Source: Bacteroidia bacterium (GTDB taxonomy: Bacteria > Bacteroidota > Bacteroidia > J057). Taken from it: DNA of 64,000 nt. The position numbers were made by a program, and so were the translations under genes. Shown here in pieces: positions 42,596 through 52,759 of this stretch (the first letter of the stretch is position 1; every line of letters starts with the position of its first letter). Location: contig JAWPMV010000001.1 in NCBI GenBank assembly GCA_033391075.1, forward strand, positions 6,758,001 to 6,822,000, read 5' to 3'. Under the pieces are notes generated by a model, which saw only the letters and a list, made by a program, of their open reading frames with translations, did not search any database and was not told the origin of the DNA.

Positions 42596-43852
42596 CTATC
42601 TAATGACAATCTTGTGCGTAGGGAGATAATAATGACTGGATTGCAAGTCGAGCTGATAAATGCCTGCAGGTAGACGCTGTACATCAAGAACATTGATTCC
42701 CGATCCCATATCCTGGCGCATGACCAATTGGCCTTGCTGGTTGAAGATCTTAATAAATGAATCACTGAGGTCTCCATTACTGCTGATATGTAAATAGTCA
42801 GTAGCTGGATTAGGATAAACCTTCATTTGTACCAAATCCTTTTCAACCGAATAAAAGACTTCCTGAGTTGAGGAGTAATTAAATTCCCCATCGAAATCGA
42901 TCTGTTTTAAACGGTAAAGGATTTTGCCGAATACTGGATTAGTATCAATGAATTGATAGGCTTGTGTTTCATCGCTATTACCATATCCCAAAACCATCCC
43001 AATCTGCTGAAAATTCTCTCCATCAAAAGAGCGCTCAATTTCAAAACGATCATTGTTGATCTCAAGTGCTGTTTCCCATTTCAATTCAACTTTATCATCT
43101 AGCTTTTGGGCAGAGAAGAAGTTGTACTCCACAGGAAGGGTGAGAGGATTGCTGTAGCAATTGATCAGGCAGGGATCAAAGTTAAAGGAGAATAAGCGCT
43201 GACATGACTTGGAAGGAAGCACATCACCATCATCGATGATGCGGGCTCTTACTATAATTGACGAGCCACCATTGTAATCGAATAAAACGCTATTACTTGT
43301 CGAGTGTGTGGCAATTCCTGATAGTTGATTATAATTTGAAGTTTCAAAACTCGTCATATTCGTCGCAGCATTGCTTGAATAATTGAGTACTGAGTAGAGT
43401 CCATCGAGGGTAAAGGTACTGAAATCGCCCAGGCCCACAGATTCTCTAAGACGATAGTCGTCTCCATCTACATCAACAGCAGAAATAACGAAAGGGTCCA
43501 TATCAATGGGCGTTTCTGTCCCTGTATGAACAAAATCGATTCGAAAATCGATATATGCTTCTGTTCCTGATGGATCTTGGCTGAGAATATTTACGGTTGG
43601 CTGAAAGGCATTGCTGACACCATCTCTGGTATCATCAATATAGACCAGGCTTGCATTGAAGCTGGAATGGATGCTAACAATAGCATCTGCAGTTGAATTA
43701 ATTTGGGAAAATCGATATGTATCGCTTGTGCCGGTTACAAGGCTTGGGTTGCTAAAAACGAGTTCTGTTATGGCAGTGCATTGGGCCTTGAGAGAAATGG
43801 CGAAGCTCAAACATGCAAGGAATAGGATCACTTTGCGAGTAAGGGCACTCAT
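42596..43852 (-). CDS. T9SS-exported protein, paralogue 2
   Basis: 418 residues, clearly paralogous to the gene at 40998: signal peptide ILFLACLSFAISLKAQ, CTAITELVFSNPSLVTGTSD, FRIDFVHTG, RARIIDDGDVLPSKSCQRLF (the same DDGD block) and FDPCLINCYSNPLTLPVEYN. It ends in the T9SS sorting domain (MKVYPNPATDYLHIS ... KIFNQQGQLVMRQD ... LPAGIYQLDLQ ... HKIVIR). A TACCTTTA sequence at 43886-43893 occupies the position of its sister's -7 box. Both genes read the same way with a terminator between them, so they are separate units. Confidence 0.85.
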   Translation of the reverse strand: MSALTRKVILFLACLSFAISLKAQCTAITELVFSNPSLVTGTSDTYRFSQINSTADAIVSIHSSFNASLVYIDDTRDGVSNAFQPTVNILSQDPSGTEAYIDFRIDFVHTGTETPIDMDPFVISAVDVDGDDYRLRESVGLGDFSTFTLDGLYSVLNYSSNAATNMTSFETSNYNQLSGIATHSTSNSVLFDYNGGSSIIVRARIIDDGDVLPSKSCQRLFSFNFDPCLINCYSNPLTLPVEYNFFSAQKLDDKVELKWETALEINNDRFEIERSFDGENFQQIGMVLGYGNSDETQAYQFIDTNPVFGKILYRLKQIDFDGEFNYSSTQEVFYSVEKDLVQMKVYPNPATDYLHISSNGDLSDSFIKIFNQQGQLVMRQDMGSGINVLDVQRLPAGIYQLDLQSSHYYLPTHKIVIR

Positions 43853-44043
43853 TTTTTCGTAGGTGTTTGGTGTTGGAATTCATGATAAAGGTAATTCTCT
43901 AAATATGAGATAATCGACTCCTTTCACCTGAATAGCCTGTATTTCAACCTCAACCACTTATTTCTGCTCCCCAATAGAATTTTTTCGCAAAATGTTCAAT
44001 TTCTGATTATTTTATAAGTTGTATTATTTACGACACCTTAAAA

Positions 44044-47000
44044 TTATTGCCAACTGTAGCGAATCTTACTCCCATTTGTGGGGTCATTTTCGATATGAAG
44101 AAAGGTATCTATCTCCTGATGAAGCTCTTCAACATGAGAGATCACCCCAACTATGCGACTTTCCTTACGCAGAGATTTTAGGGTTTGAAAAATGATCTGA
44201 AGGGATTTCTGATCTTGTGAGCCAAATCCTTCATCCAAAAAGAAGAAATTTTGTTTGGTCATGGCTTGTTGCTGAACCTGATCCGCCAATGCAATAGCGA
44301 GTGATAATGCGGCTTGAAAGGTTTGTCCTCCAGATAAGGTCTTTACCGAACGCAATTGCCCATCATTGAGCATATCCCGGACTTCAAAACTATTACCTTC
44401 TGTAGGCTCGAGGCTCAAACTTCCTCTCGTTAGTTTTCTGAATCGTTCATTGGCTGCCAGACATAGGTTTCTCAGGAAAATCGAGGATACATAATTCACA
44501 AAACCACTTTTGAAGAATAACTGCTTGAGGGTTCGGATATCTTCGGCTCGCAATTGAAGCTTTTGCAATTCCTTTTCTACCTCCGCTTTTCGTTTAAGCT
44601 CATTTTCTACTCGCTTGATTTCTTTCCGCTGACCGCCAATTTCCAGAGATATATCTTCTATTTTTTGACTTAATCCTCTCAATTTTTCATTCAATTCGTC
44701 ATATTTATCTAAATCAACCGAATTATTCTGAATTCGATCTACTAGATTTTTTAACGTATTCTTTGCTGTGAGTAAATCCTGTCTGAATTGATGAATCTGC
44801 TGTTTCTCCGAATCTATATTTATATTTTCTCCCAGCAATGACTCAATACTTTCCAGCTCCTTGAAGCTTGATTTTTTGAGTCTTTCCTCCAATTGGAGGT
44901 TGCTATCAGCCATTTTTCGGGTCAAACTTTTCTCCTGCTTCTCCAACTCTGCGATTTCTCCCTTTAAAACATCCACCCGAGACCTCTTTTGAAGGATTTG
45001 CTGCTCAGTGATGCTAAAAAGATCTTCTATGCCTTTGTAAAGTTCCTTTTCCTGCAAGGCATTTTTTTCAAGTTCCGTATTACTTTGATCAATAAATTTT
45101 TCTATCTCAATATGAACGATCTTTGCAATTTGAGATTCATATTGAATTCGTTCCTTTTCACGCAGTTTCTTGATTTTTTCTAATTCTGTCAGGTAGCGAT
45201 CCCGAGTTTGATCTTCTTTTTCTATGCTTTTTTCCAGGGCTTCCCATTCCTGGTTGAGGAGGTTTATCTGAATATCTGTAGCAGAAAGCTCTTGCAAAAT
45301 CTTTTGGCTTTGCTCTGGATTGCTTTTGTCAAAGTCCTTCCAGACAAATTGCGCCTCATGTTTATCTCTTTCCTGTTCTGACTTGCTCAAAACAGCCTCT
45401 GCCTCGATCTTTTTTTGCCTGAGTTTGGATTCTTTATCTCCCAGCACTTGCAGTTGTAGCTGTGCTTTTTCTTCCAATAATATTTGCTGCTTGCTAAGCA
45501 GGATTTGTTCCCGCAAACTTTCTACATCCAATTCTGTATCGGATGAAGTATAAGGAGAGGGGTGATGGACAGAACCACATAAAGGACAGGACTCGCCATC
45601 TTTCAATTCTTGGGCATATTTCAATAAATGTATTTGCCCCAATCCTGCTTCTAACTCCTGTTCATGCGCTTCATACTGCTTTTGCAGTTCGCTCAATCTT
45701 TGCTTACCAAGTTGAAGTAGTTGATCGGTTTCCAGTTTATACTGACTGATGTGAAGAGGCAGACTTTTTAATAAGGCTGCTTTTTCATCCGCCAGATCCA
45801 CTTCTTCTTTTTGGATTTCCTCGACTTGTTTGCGATTCAGTTCAAGTTCCTTCTCTCGGCTTTCTTTCTGATTAAACCAATCTTTGAGCTTGATAATTTG
45901 CTCCATTTCGGGCCTTTCCTCTCTCAGCTTTCTGATCTCAGCACTTTTATTGGTGAGATCAAGTCGCATTTGTTCCAGGTCCCTCTTTTGCTTATGAGTG
46001 AATTCCTCGCCATTTCCGATTCGCTCTTCCAGTTTGCCTATGTTTTGGGCAGATTCTTTGAGCTGTATGACCAGTTCAAATTCTTCTGCTCGTTTCAAAT
46101 ATTGCTCGCGGCTTTCATAATTTGTTTTTACTTGCTGAAAGGCTGCTTCAGCTTTTTCCAATTCTTTAATGTTTTCATCTCTATCCTCTCTTTTCAATTG
46201 GAGGTTCTGCTCATTTTTGGAGAAGGATAGCGCATCTTCTGCTCGTTTATCGAGTAGAGGTTTAAAGTCAACCAGACAGGATTCATAGTTTTTAAGCTTC
46301 TCTTCTCTTTGCTGAAAACTAGCTTCCTCATTTTCCAATCCCTGCACGAGCAACTTTTGCTTTTCCAGCTCTTCTCCAAGGGCTTTTATTTCCTCAAGCT
46401 TATTGAGTTCTTTTGCCAATTTTTCCTGCTCGGATTTTTCTTTTTGAAGTTGAGTTTCAAGCTCTTTCGTTTGGCTTTGCAAATTGCGAAGTGCCTCTTC
46501 TGTGATATTTTCGAGTTGCAATAAGAGGGTTTCCTGTCGGGTGATATTTTCTTTATTCTTATTGTCTAAAGAGACCGTTTTCCGATAGAGCTCAAATTTT
46601 TCCAGTTTAAAAATCTCTTTGAGCATGCGCGTTCGTTCCGTTTCTGTCAATTGCAGAAACTCCTGAAACTTGCCCTGTGGGATGATGATGGTTCTGCAAA
46701 AATTTTCATAAGACAGGCCCGTAATCTCTTCTGCATTTGTAAGCTTGGAGGGAATAAGCTGCTCCCCTTCATACTCATAGACCTTGCGCTCCATAGTTCC
46801 GACTTGCTCAAAACGTTTGGAGTTTCGTTTTCCTTCTACCGAAAATTTATAGCGCTTCTCTCCATGGCTGAAATCAAATTCGATGTACAATCTTTTTGAT
46901 TTCAGATTCATCATATTATAACCTCTTTTATCCTGTTGATTGAGGCGGCTGGATTGACCATAAAGGGCAAAAGTAATGGCTTCAAGTATAGAAGATTTAC

Positions 47001-47118
47001 CCGAACCGGTCGCACCAAAAATCCCGAATATTTGTGCCTGCGTAAGTTGAGTGAAATCAACTTCCTGCATGCCTTGATAGGAATATAGACCTTCTATTTT
47101 TAGGTGAATGGGAACCAT
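44044..47118 (-). CDS. sbcC: Exonuclease subunit SbcC
   Basis: 1024 residues, SMC/Rad50-like. Together with SbcD it forms an ATP-dependent nuclease that cuts DNA hairpins and blocked ends, important for palindromic repeats. Walker A is IFGATGSGKSSILEAI near residue 35; long coiled coils run about 180-500 and 530-880; the zinc-hook CPLC in GESCPLCGSVHHPSP is near residue 510; the ABC signature is LSGGQTFQAALSLAIALADQ, followed by Walker B FFFLDEGFGSQD. Length is typical of SbcC. It starts 11 bp after sbcD on the same strand. Confidence 0.95.
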   Translation of the reverse strand: MVPIHLKIEGLYSYQGMQEVDFTQLTQAQIFGIFGATGSGKSSILEAITFALYGQSSRLNQQDKRGYNMMNLKSKRLYIEFDFSHGEKRYKFSVEGKRNSKRFEQVGTMERKVYEYEGEQLIPSKLTNAEEITGLSYENFCRTIIIPQGKFQEFLQLTETERTRMLKEIFKLEKFELYRKTVSLDNKNKENITRQETLLLQLENITEEALRNLQSQTKELETQLQKEKSEQEKLAKELNKLEEIKALGEELEKQKLLVQGLENEEASFQQREEKLKNYESCLVDFKPLLDKRAEDALSFSKNEQNLQLKREDRDENIKELEKAEAAFQQVKTNYESREQYLKRAEEFELVIQLKESAQNIGKLEERIGNGEEFTHKQKRDLEQMRLDLTNKSAEIRKLREERPEMEQIIKLKDWFNQKESREKELELNRKQVEEIQKEEVDLADEKAALLKSLPLHISQYKLETDQLLQLGKQRLSELQKQYEAHEQELEAGLGQIHLLKYAQELKDGESCPLCGSVHHPSPYTSSDTELDVESLREQILLSKQQILLEEKAQLQLQVLGDKESKLRQKKIEAEAVLSKSEQERDKHEAQFVWKDFDKSNPEQSQKILQELSATDIQINLLNQEWEALEKSIEKEDQTRDRYLTELEKIKKLREKERIQYESQIAKIVHIEIEKFIDQSNTELEKNALQEKELYKGIEDLFSITEQQILQKRSRVDVLKGEIAELEKQEKSLTRKMADSNLQLEERLKKSSFKELESIESLLGENINIDSEKQQIHQFRQDLLTAKNTLKNLVDRIQNNSVDLDKYDELNEKLRGLSQKIEDISLEIGGQRKEIKRVENELKRKAEVEKELQKLQLRAEDIRTLKQLFFKSGFVNYVSSIFLRNLCLAANERFRKLTRGSLSLEPTEGNSFEVRDMLNDGQLRSVKTLSGGQTFQAALSLAIALADQVQQQAMTKQNFFFLDEGFGSQDQKSLQIIFQTLKSLRKESRIVGVISHVEELHQEIDTFLHIENDPTNGSKIRYSWQ

Positions 47119-47129
47119 AATAATGGGAT

Positions 47130-48350
47130 TTATTCTTCGTCCTCTGCCAGAACTTCTTTCAACAAAGCAAGAATACGCTCATTGGGTGCTTGCTCATGTT
47201 TGTAATGGAAATAGTCAGTGAATAGCTCTTTGATATCTTTGGATAGATCAACCTCTATGCCTTTGCTCAAGCCTAATTCGGGATTTGCGATGCGGGGAAT
47301 TATCGAGATAATCCCATCATGGCTTTCATGAAGGGCTTTTCTCTGATCTGCATTCAAATATTCATCTGAAATCAGGGTCAATTCTACCCAGCTATTGGGA
47401 TGCTCTTTCAACCAATTGATGGCCTCTTCCGTACTCTCTGCGGTATGGCGCAAGAGCTTTCTTCCTTTGGTCAAAGCGATACGTTCGCAGTTTGCAATTC
47501 CGCTATCTCCAAATTCGAGCAACATCACATATTTTTCCTGCCCGGCCTCACTCATAGAGTAGGCGAGGGGGCTACTGGAATAGACTACCGGAAAGGGTTC
47601 TTTCTGGACATATTGCTGACGGTGCAAATGCCCAAGAGCAGCATACTGAATTTCCTTGGGAAGATTTTCGGTGAAGATTTCCTGGGCACCTCCAATCGTA
47701 AGAATAGGCTTCTCATCATCGGGCTCCTCAGGTTTCACCTGCCCCTTCCGAATCATAAATAAATGCGTCATCAGGATATTCACCCCTTGATCATCACAAT
47801 ACTTTTTCGCCAATTTCCCCCAATGTTCTGAAAGGATCTGCCTGAGACTTTCCTCTGCCTTTTCATGGCCCAGATATTTTTTCAATCGGAGTTCATTAGC
47901 ATAAGGAGTAAGGAGTAAGCGAAGAGGCTTTTCCTGATGAGGAAGTTTTAATTCAATAAAACCTTCATCACTTTTCAAGACTTCAATTCCATTGGGTAGG
48001 GCAAAGGGACGAACTTTGCTATTGGGGTAGCCGGACAGAATGATTCCACATTCCTGGGCGAGGGGAACCGGAGCTTCAATTCGATCCGGAGAATCATGAT
48101 TTCCTGCAATACCTACCACTGCCCGCTGTCCATCATTGGCTAGTCGCTTGAGGGTTCTATAAAATAATTCCAGGGCTTCTATAGAGGGATTGATCTGGTC
48201 GAATAAATCCCCTGCGATGAGTACTGCATCTACGTTTTCCTTTTCTGCAATCTCGCATATTTCTTCCAGCACCTTTTTTTGCTCCTCCAGCCGAGAAACA
48301 TGATCGAGCCGCTTGCCCAAATGCCAATCTGCTGTATGCAATATTTTCAT
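47130..48350 (-). CDS. sbcD: Exonuclease subunit SbcD
   Basis: 406 residues. The Mre11-like nuclease subunit partnering SbcC. Motifs: ILHTADWHLGKRLDHVSRLE at the N-terminus, VLIAGDLFDQINPSI, GIAGNHDSPDRIEAP, ILMTHLFM and ALGHLHRQQYV, giving the two-manganese site. The C-terminal capping domain is present. The sbcDC order and close spacing are classical. The window is rich in palindromic DNA, a known SbcCD substrate, although that is a coincidence of position. Confidence 0.95.
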   Translation of the reverse strand: MKILHTADWHLGKRLDHVSRLEEQKKVLEEICEIAEKENVDAVLIAGDLFDQINPSIEALELFYRTLKRLANDGQRAVVGIAGNHDSPDRIEAPVPLAQECGIILSGYPNSKVRPFALPNGIEVLKSDEGFIELKLPHQEKPLRLLLTPYANELRLKKYLGHEKAEESLRQILSEHWGKLAKKYCDDQGVNILMTHLFMIRKGQVKPEEPDDEKPILTIGGAQEIFTENLPKEIQYAALGHLHRQQYVQKEPFPVVYSSSPLAYSMSEAGQEKYVMLLEFGDSGIANCERIALTKGRKLLRHTAESTEEAINWLKEHPNSWVELTLISDEYLNADQRKALHESHDGIISIIPRIANPELGLSKGIEVDLSKDIKELFTDYFHYKHEQAPNERILALLKEVLAEDEE

Positions 48351-48437
48351 ACAGCAAAATAGCTAAATGAATTTTCTAAAGATGGCTGTGAAAAAAAATG
48401 TGGATAATTTCGCAGGAAAGAAATTTCGACTAAAATC

Positions 48438-49670
48438 CTATGCCAGTTTCCTATAACTGATTTCGCTTAAGGTATCTTCCTGGAAAACCTCATTGGCTGC
48501 TTCCATAATCTCTTTTGCTCCTACTTCATTGATGGTTTTGAGGAAATCGGAGAAAGAGGTCAGTTTGCCAAAATCCAGAAGATCATTTGACATACCGAGC
48601 ATCTGTGTAAGCAGGTTTTCATATCCCAGGGTCAACTGTCCCGCCAATTGTTTTTTCGCCTGGCTCAATCGCAAACTTCCCAGGGGACTTTCCCGCAACT
48701 GTTTCAATTCTTTAAACACCAGTTTTCGGATCCGCTGGATGTTTTTGTCTTCACAAGCGAAGTAAATTCCCCACATGCCGGAATCCAGATATGGAGAATA
48801 GAAGGAATTGATGTTATAGCTCAATCCGTATTTCTCCCTGATATTCAGGTTAAGCCGCGAATTCATCGCGGGTCCTCCCAGCATATTGTTGAGTAAGAGG
48901 AAAGGAACATAGAGATCCTTTCTTAAGGCATAAGCCCTCCCACCAATAATGGTATGCGCCTGATCCGTTTCAATCTTTACCTTCTTTTCGCGAATAGGAG
49001 CAGTAATTGGACTCAATCTTTTTACCTCACCATTAGGTATTTCCAGGTGCTTGAGATATTTATCAATGATTTTCTCAACCTGTTTGGGTTTTACATTCCC
49101 CACGATTCCAAAAATGACCTGATCCTGCACAAAGGAATTACTCAAATGTTCTTTGAGTGCATCCTGCGTAATAGAGCGGATGCTGTTTTTGGTGCCCAAT
49201 ATCGGATGACCCAAACTATGCTTGGGAAAGATCAATTCATCAAAATCCTCAAAAATGGCCTCATCCGGCGAATTTCTATACATGTCAATTTCCTCCGAAA
49301 TGACCTGTTTTTCTTTATTGATTTCTTTTTCCGGAAAAGTAGAATGAAAGGTAATATCTGTCAGTAATTCACAGGCCCGATCAAAATAATCCGACATTAG
49401 AGAAGCATACAGACAAATCTTTTCTTTGCTGGTATAGGCATTTAGATCGCCTCCAACTGACTCCAGATAATTGAGAATATGGAAGGTTTTGCGCTTGGCA
49501 GTCCCTTTAAAAATCATATGCTCGATAAAATGAGCGATGCCCATTTTACCTTCTGTATCATCCCTGCTACCCGAATTGATCACATATCCGCAGTGGACTG
49601 TGCGCGTATAAGGTATGTATTTATACAGGACCCGTAGTCCGTTGTCTAGTTCGTAAGTTTGAATATCCAT
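48438..49670 (-). CDS. M16-family zinc peptidase (processing-peptidase-like)
   Basis: 410 residues from the ATG at 49670; six in-frame codons upstream look like untranslated DNA. The inverted zinc motif HFIEH lies at 47-51 (MGIAHFIEHMIFKGT), with the distal Glu in a NKEKQVISEEIDMYRNSPD region, and the C-terminal half shows RLNLNIREKYGLSYNINSFY. The layout resembles mitochondrial processing peptidase or bacterial M16 (PqqL/YmxG type). No partner M16 gene is adjacent, so it may work as a homodimer. Substrate unknown. Confidence 0.9.
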   Translation of the reverse strand: MDIQTYELDNGLRVLYKYIPYTRTVHCGYVINSGSRDDTEGKMGIAHFIEHMIFKGTAKRKTFHILNYLESVGGDLNAYTSKEKICLYASLMSDYFDRACELLTDITFHSTFPEKEINKEKQVISEEIDMYRNSPDEAIFEDFDELIFPKHSLGHPILGTKNSIRSITQDALKEHLSNSFVQDQVIFGIVGNVKPKQVEKIIDKYLKHLEIPNGEVKRLSPITAPIREKKVKIETDQAHTIIGGRAYALRKDLYVPFLLLNNMLGGPAMNSRLNLNIREKYGLSYNINSFYSPYLDSGMWGIYFACEDKNIQRIRKLVFKELKQLRESPLGSLRLSQAKKQLAGQLTLGYENLLTQMLGMSNDLLDFGKLTSFSDFLKTINEVGAKEIMEAANEVFQEDTLSEISYRKLA

Positions 49671-49861
49671 CACAAATCTACCACACAAAATAAGGGGAAT
49701 TGTAGGAATAATGCAGCATTATTTTCCCACAATTTCAAGGTATACGAGAATTTAGGGAAAGCTGTTTTTATTCAAAAGCGGGCTGTATCTTTTTTTGTAA
49801 AATTACATCAAAAGCATATAAGCTTTTCCCAATTCCTGATCCTTATGTAAATTGGAGCAGC

Positions 49862-52747
49862 ATGATTGCAGAAGAACAAGTAAGTGAGAAGCTCACAGAT
49901 CTCTTGCCAGAAGGCCAGGGATTGGAGCAAGAGTTGAATTCCCTGGCTCAAAAATGGGTTGAGGAAAGTCTTTTTGTATTGCTGGATAGTTACAAAGGTT
50001 TCTTTAAAAATGCACAGACCATTTTTGAAAGTAACTATGATAGCATCCCCAAATCTTTCACCTCATTAGGGACTGGCAGGATCAGAAAGATCGCATTCAG
50101 GACCCTCGAAGATTTGGAGGTGGTAGCTCAGGAATTCAAAGAGGTACAAATAGCTGTCATTGAGCAATACATCCAGGTAGGACTTGCTCATTATATGAAA
50201 GGTCTCGATGAACTTGTGAGAAAGGTCCCTGAGCAAGTACAGCTTACCTTCTCTGAAGATGATCTGCGGATTCATGAGGCCGATCCCGGTCGAATCAAAT
50301 GGAACAAACGCTGGAAGAATGTCAAAAAGAGCATAGGCATTTCTCCCAGGGAAGAGGTACTCTATCAGGTATTGCTGAAAGCAGAGATCAATCAGGTGTA
50401 TCTCAAAAACCTTCTTTCTTACCTGAAAGCTATAGGAACCAGCTCAGAAGAAATTTGCGATGAGTTTATCCTAAAAGTACAAGACAACTTTCATCAGATA
50501 GAACTCCTCTATGATGCCAAAGAAGGAGAAGAACATTTGCTGAAAACAGGACGCAAAAAGATTTCTTCCAATTTCGCCAGCCTTTTTTCTCTGCTTGATG
50601 ATTTTCAAAAGGGCTACTATACCTGGTTGGAAGAATTTCACTCTATTTTCCAATTCCGTTTCAATTCGGACATCAGAAAACCGGGCTTGAGCAAATTTGT
50701 AGACCTGGAAGGAAAAGAGGCACGACTCTGGGAAGAAGAGATCAAAAACTATCCGGCCAATTGGAACTATAATCAACATGTCTTCCATAACCACATCAAT
50801 GGGTCGATGGAGTTGTGGAAAATCCAGCTTCATCTGGGACGTGTGAGTGATCAGATTGAATCAGGCGTCAAGAAGAGCTTTCTGGAGATTTGCGATAAAA
50901 GTATTCAGAAGAATCGGGCGATGATCAAACGGGTGGAAGAAATCATACAGAAAGAAGAATGGGATAAATTGTCTCAGATGGGCACCCATATCGAAGATAT
51001 GGTTTTCTTCCAGCATGAGGGGATGATAGAAGAACCCATGGCTTCTCTCAGGTATGTCTCTGAGCGTATGCCTTCTTCTATTGAGTTGATTCCCATGGAA
51101 AACCTGGAAGCTTTCAAGGCGGGAAAAGTAAATAGAATCGAAACCCTGCCAATTGCCCTTTCCAGCATTGTCAATTTTGTCGTCCGGACTTTCTATATAA
51201 ATCCCATTGCTAACTATCTGCAGAAATTGCCGGATAGACTAAAGCGGGTTGGCTACCAGGTACAAAATAGCATCAACCTGATCTCCCTCAATTTGGTAGA
51301 TGAGGCAGATTCAGAAAAAGATCTTTATGACAAGAAGCGCCTGAACTCAGTTCTCAAGCGTTCTATCCAAAAACTGGAGAATGCACAAAAGCTTCTGGAT
51401 GAGATTGAAGCAGAAACGCGCTCATTTTTGGATGAAAGTGAATCCAAAACTCGCAGCGAACTTACCCCCAGAGAATTGGTGGATCATGCCGCTCAGTTTG
51501 ATCGGGAGATCAAAGATGAGGAACGTTATGAAGGATTGCTCTGGTTACTCAATGTGATCGGTACCTGGTTTAATAAGCAATATAAATTACTCGGAGCCCT
51601 CTGGACCAGTACACAAGATGAACTGGATTCGGTAGAAAGAGAATCTGCTGCTGCTCCTCGTGAAAATATCTACGCTCGTCTCCGCAGCTTTGTGGAGGAA
51701 GTAAGTCCGGTAGAAGCATTGGAAAAACTCATTCCTTATTACTATCGACAATTGTTTTTGGGAAGACCCAGTGTGAGTCGTTCATTTCTGCCTGGAAGAG
51801 ATAGAGAAATGGAGCAAGCCCGAGCGGCAGCCAGAAGGATGCAGAACAAAACGGGGGGAGCTATGATGGTATTGGGAGAACCCTTAACTGGTAAAACCAC
51901 TTTTTGCGAACATACTGCCGAGTATCTTTTTGAAGGTAAGGTCTATCGCATCAACCCGCCCTTAAATGGATCCATTTTACTCAAGGATTTTACCCATGCT
52001 TTCAAACAAGCCGTTCAGGGCAGTGGGAAAATTGAGCAACTGATTGAGTCAACTATACACGGAAGCGTATTTATTCTCAATGATTTGGAACGTTGGTGGG
52101 AAAGAAGCCCAAAAGGTTTTACGGTTTTGGATAAACTCGCCAATCTCATCGATACTTATGGCGATGAATATTACTTTATTATCAATTGCAATATTCACAC
52201 CTTCAACCTCATTTCTCGAATGGGAAATTTCTCTGAGCGTTTCATTACCAGCATCAGATTGGCACCCATGTCGAGGGAGAATATCCAAAGAATTCTACTT
52301 TCCCGGCATTACTCAAGTAGCCTGAAATTTATTTATAAGGGACAGGAAGAAAGCCTGCTTAGCAATCGTAAATTGAATAGGCTCTTTCGCAGATATGCAG
52401 ATATTTCAGCGGGAAATGTGGGCTATGCTTTTCTGATGTGGCTGGCAAATATGGAAAGCTTCAAGCAGGAAAGACTCACCATAAAAGAACCCAAATACCT
52501 GGACATGCCAACTTTGTATGATCCGGACTGGTTGATGATGATGTACCAAATCCTGATTCATCAGCGGCTTACCAAAGAGCAGATCAAACGCATATACAGA
52601 ACCAAAAGTTTGACAGAGATAGAAAACATCCTGGAAAGACTCTTGCGGGCGGGTTTAATTCGCATTCATCAAAACAATGCTTATACCCTCAGTCCCTACA
52701 TCTATCCTTATCTGGTAAGACAACTTTCTGAAAACAAAATGATATAA
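49862..52747 (+). CDS. Large P-loop ATPase with C-terminal winged helix, unknown function
   Basis: 961 residues. The first 600 are largely helical and charged, without known domains. A P-loop AAA-type ATPase follows: Walker A GEPLTGKTTF near residue 672, Walker B VFILNDLERW near 736, and a sensor-like FIINCNIHTFNLISRMGNF. The last 120 residues read like a winged helix (LTKEQIKRIYRTKSLTEIEN ... LERLLRAGLIRIHQN). The organisation recalls ORC/Cdc6-like or STAND-type proteins. The next gene, 12 bp downstream, encodes an MscS-type channel, so a joint role is suggested. No family name is offered. Confidence 0.75.
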   Translation: MIAEEQVSEKLTDLLPEGQGLEQELNSLAQKWVEESLFVLLDSYKGFFKNAQTIFESNYDSIPKSFTSLGTGRIRKIAFRTLEDLEVVAQEFKEVQIAVIEQYIQVGLAHYMKGLDELVRKVPEQVQLTFSEDDLRIHEADPGRIKWNKRWKNVKKSIGISPREEVLYQVLLKAEINQVYLKNLLSYLKAIGTSSEEICDEFILKVQDNFHQIELLYDAKEGEEHLLKTGRKKISSNFASLFSLLDDFQKGYYTWLEEFHSIFQFRFNSDIRKPGLSKFVDLEGKEARLWEEEIKNYPANWNYNQHVFHNHINGSMELWKIQLHLGRVSDQIESGVKKSFLEICDKSIQKNRAMIKRVEEIIQKEEWDKLSQMGTHIEDMVFFQHEGMIEEPMASLRYVSERMPSSIELIPMENLEAFKAGKVNRIETLPIALSSIVNFVVRTFYINPIANYLQKLPDRLKRVGYQVQNSINLISLNLVDEADSEKDLYDKKRLNSVLKRSIQKLENAQKLLDEIEAETRSFLDESESKTRSELTPRELVDHAAQFDREIKDEERYEGLLWLLNVIGTWFNKQYKLLGALWTSTQDELDSVERESAAAPRENIYARLRSFVEEVSPVEALEKLIPYYYRQLFLGRPSVSRSFLPGRDREMEQARAAARRMQNKTGGAMMVLGEPLTGKTTFCEHTAEYLFEGKVYRINPPLNGSILLKDFTHAFKQAVQGSGKIEQLIESTIHGSVFILNDLERWWERSPKGFTVLDKLANLIDTYGDEYYFIINCNIHTFNLISRMGNFSERFITSIRLAPMSRENIQRILLSRHYSSSLKFIYKGQEESLLSNRKLNRLFRRYADISAGNVGYAFLMWLANMESFKQERLTIKEPKYLDMPTLYDPDWLMMMYQILIHQRLTKEQIKRIYRTKSLTEIENILERLLRAGLIRIHQNNAYTLSPYIYPYLVRQLSENKMI

Positions 52748-52759
52748 AGGGGCAGGAAT

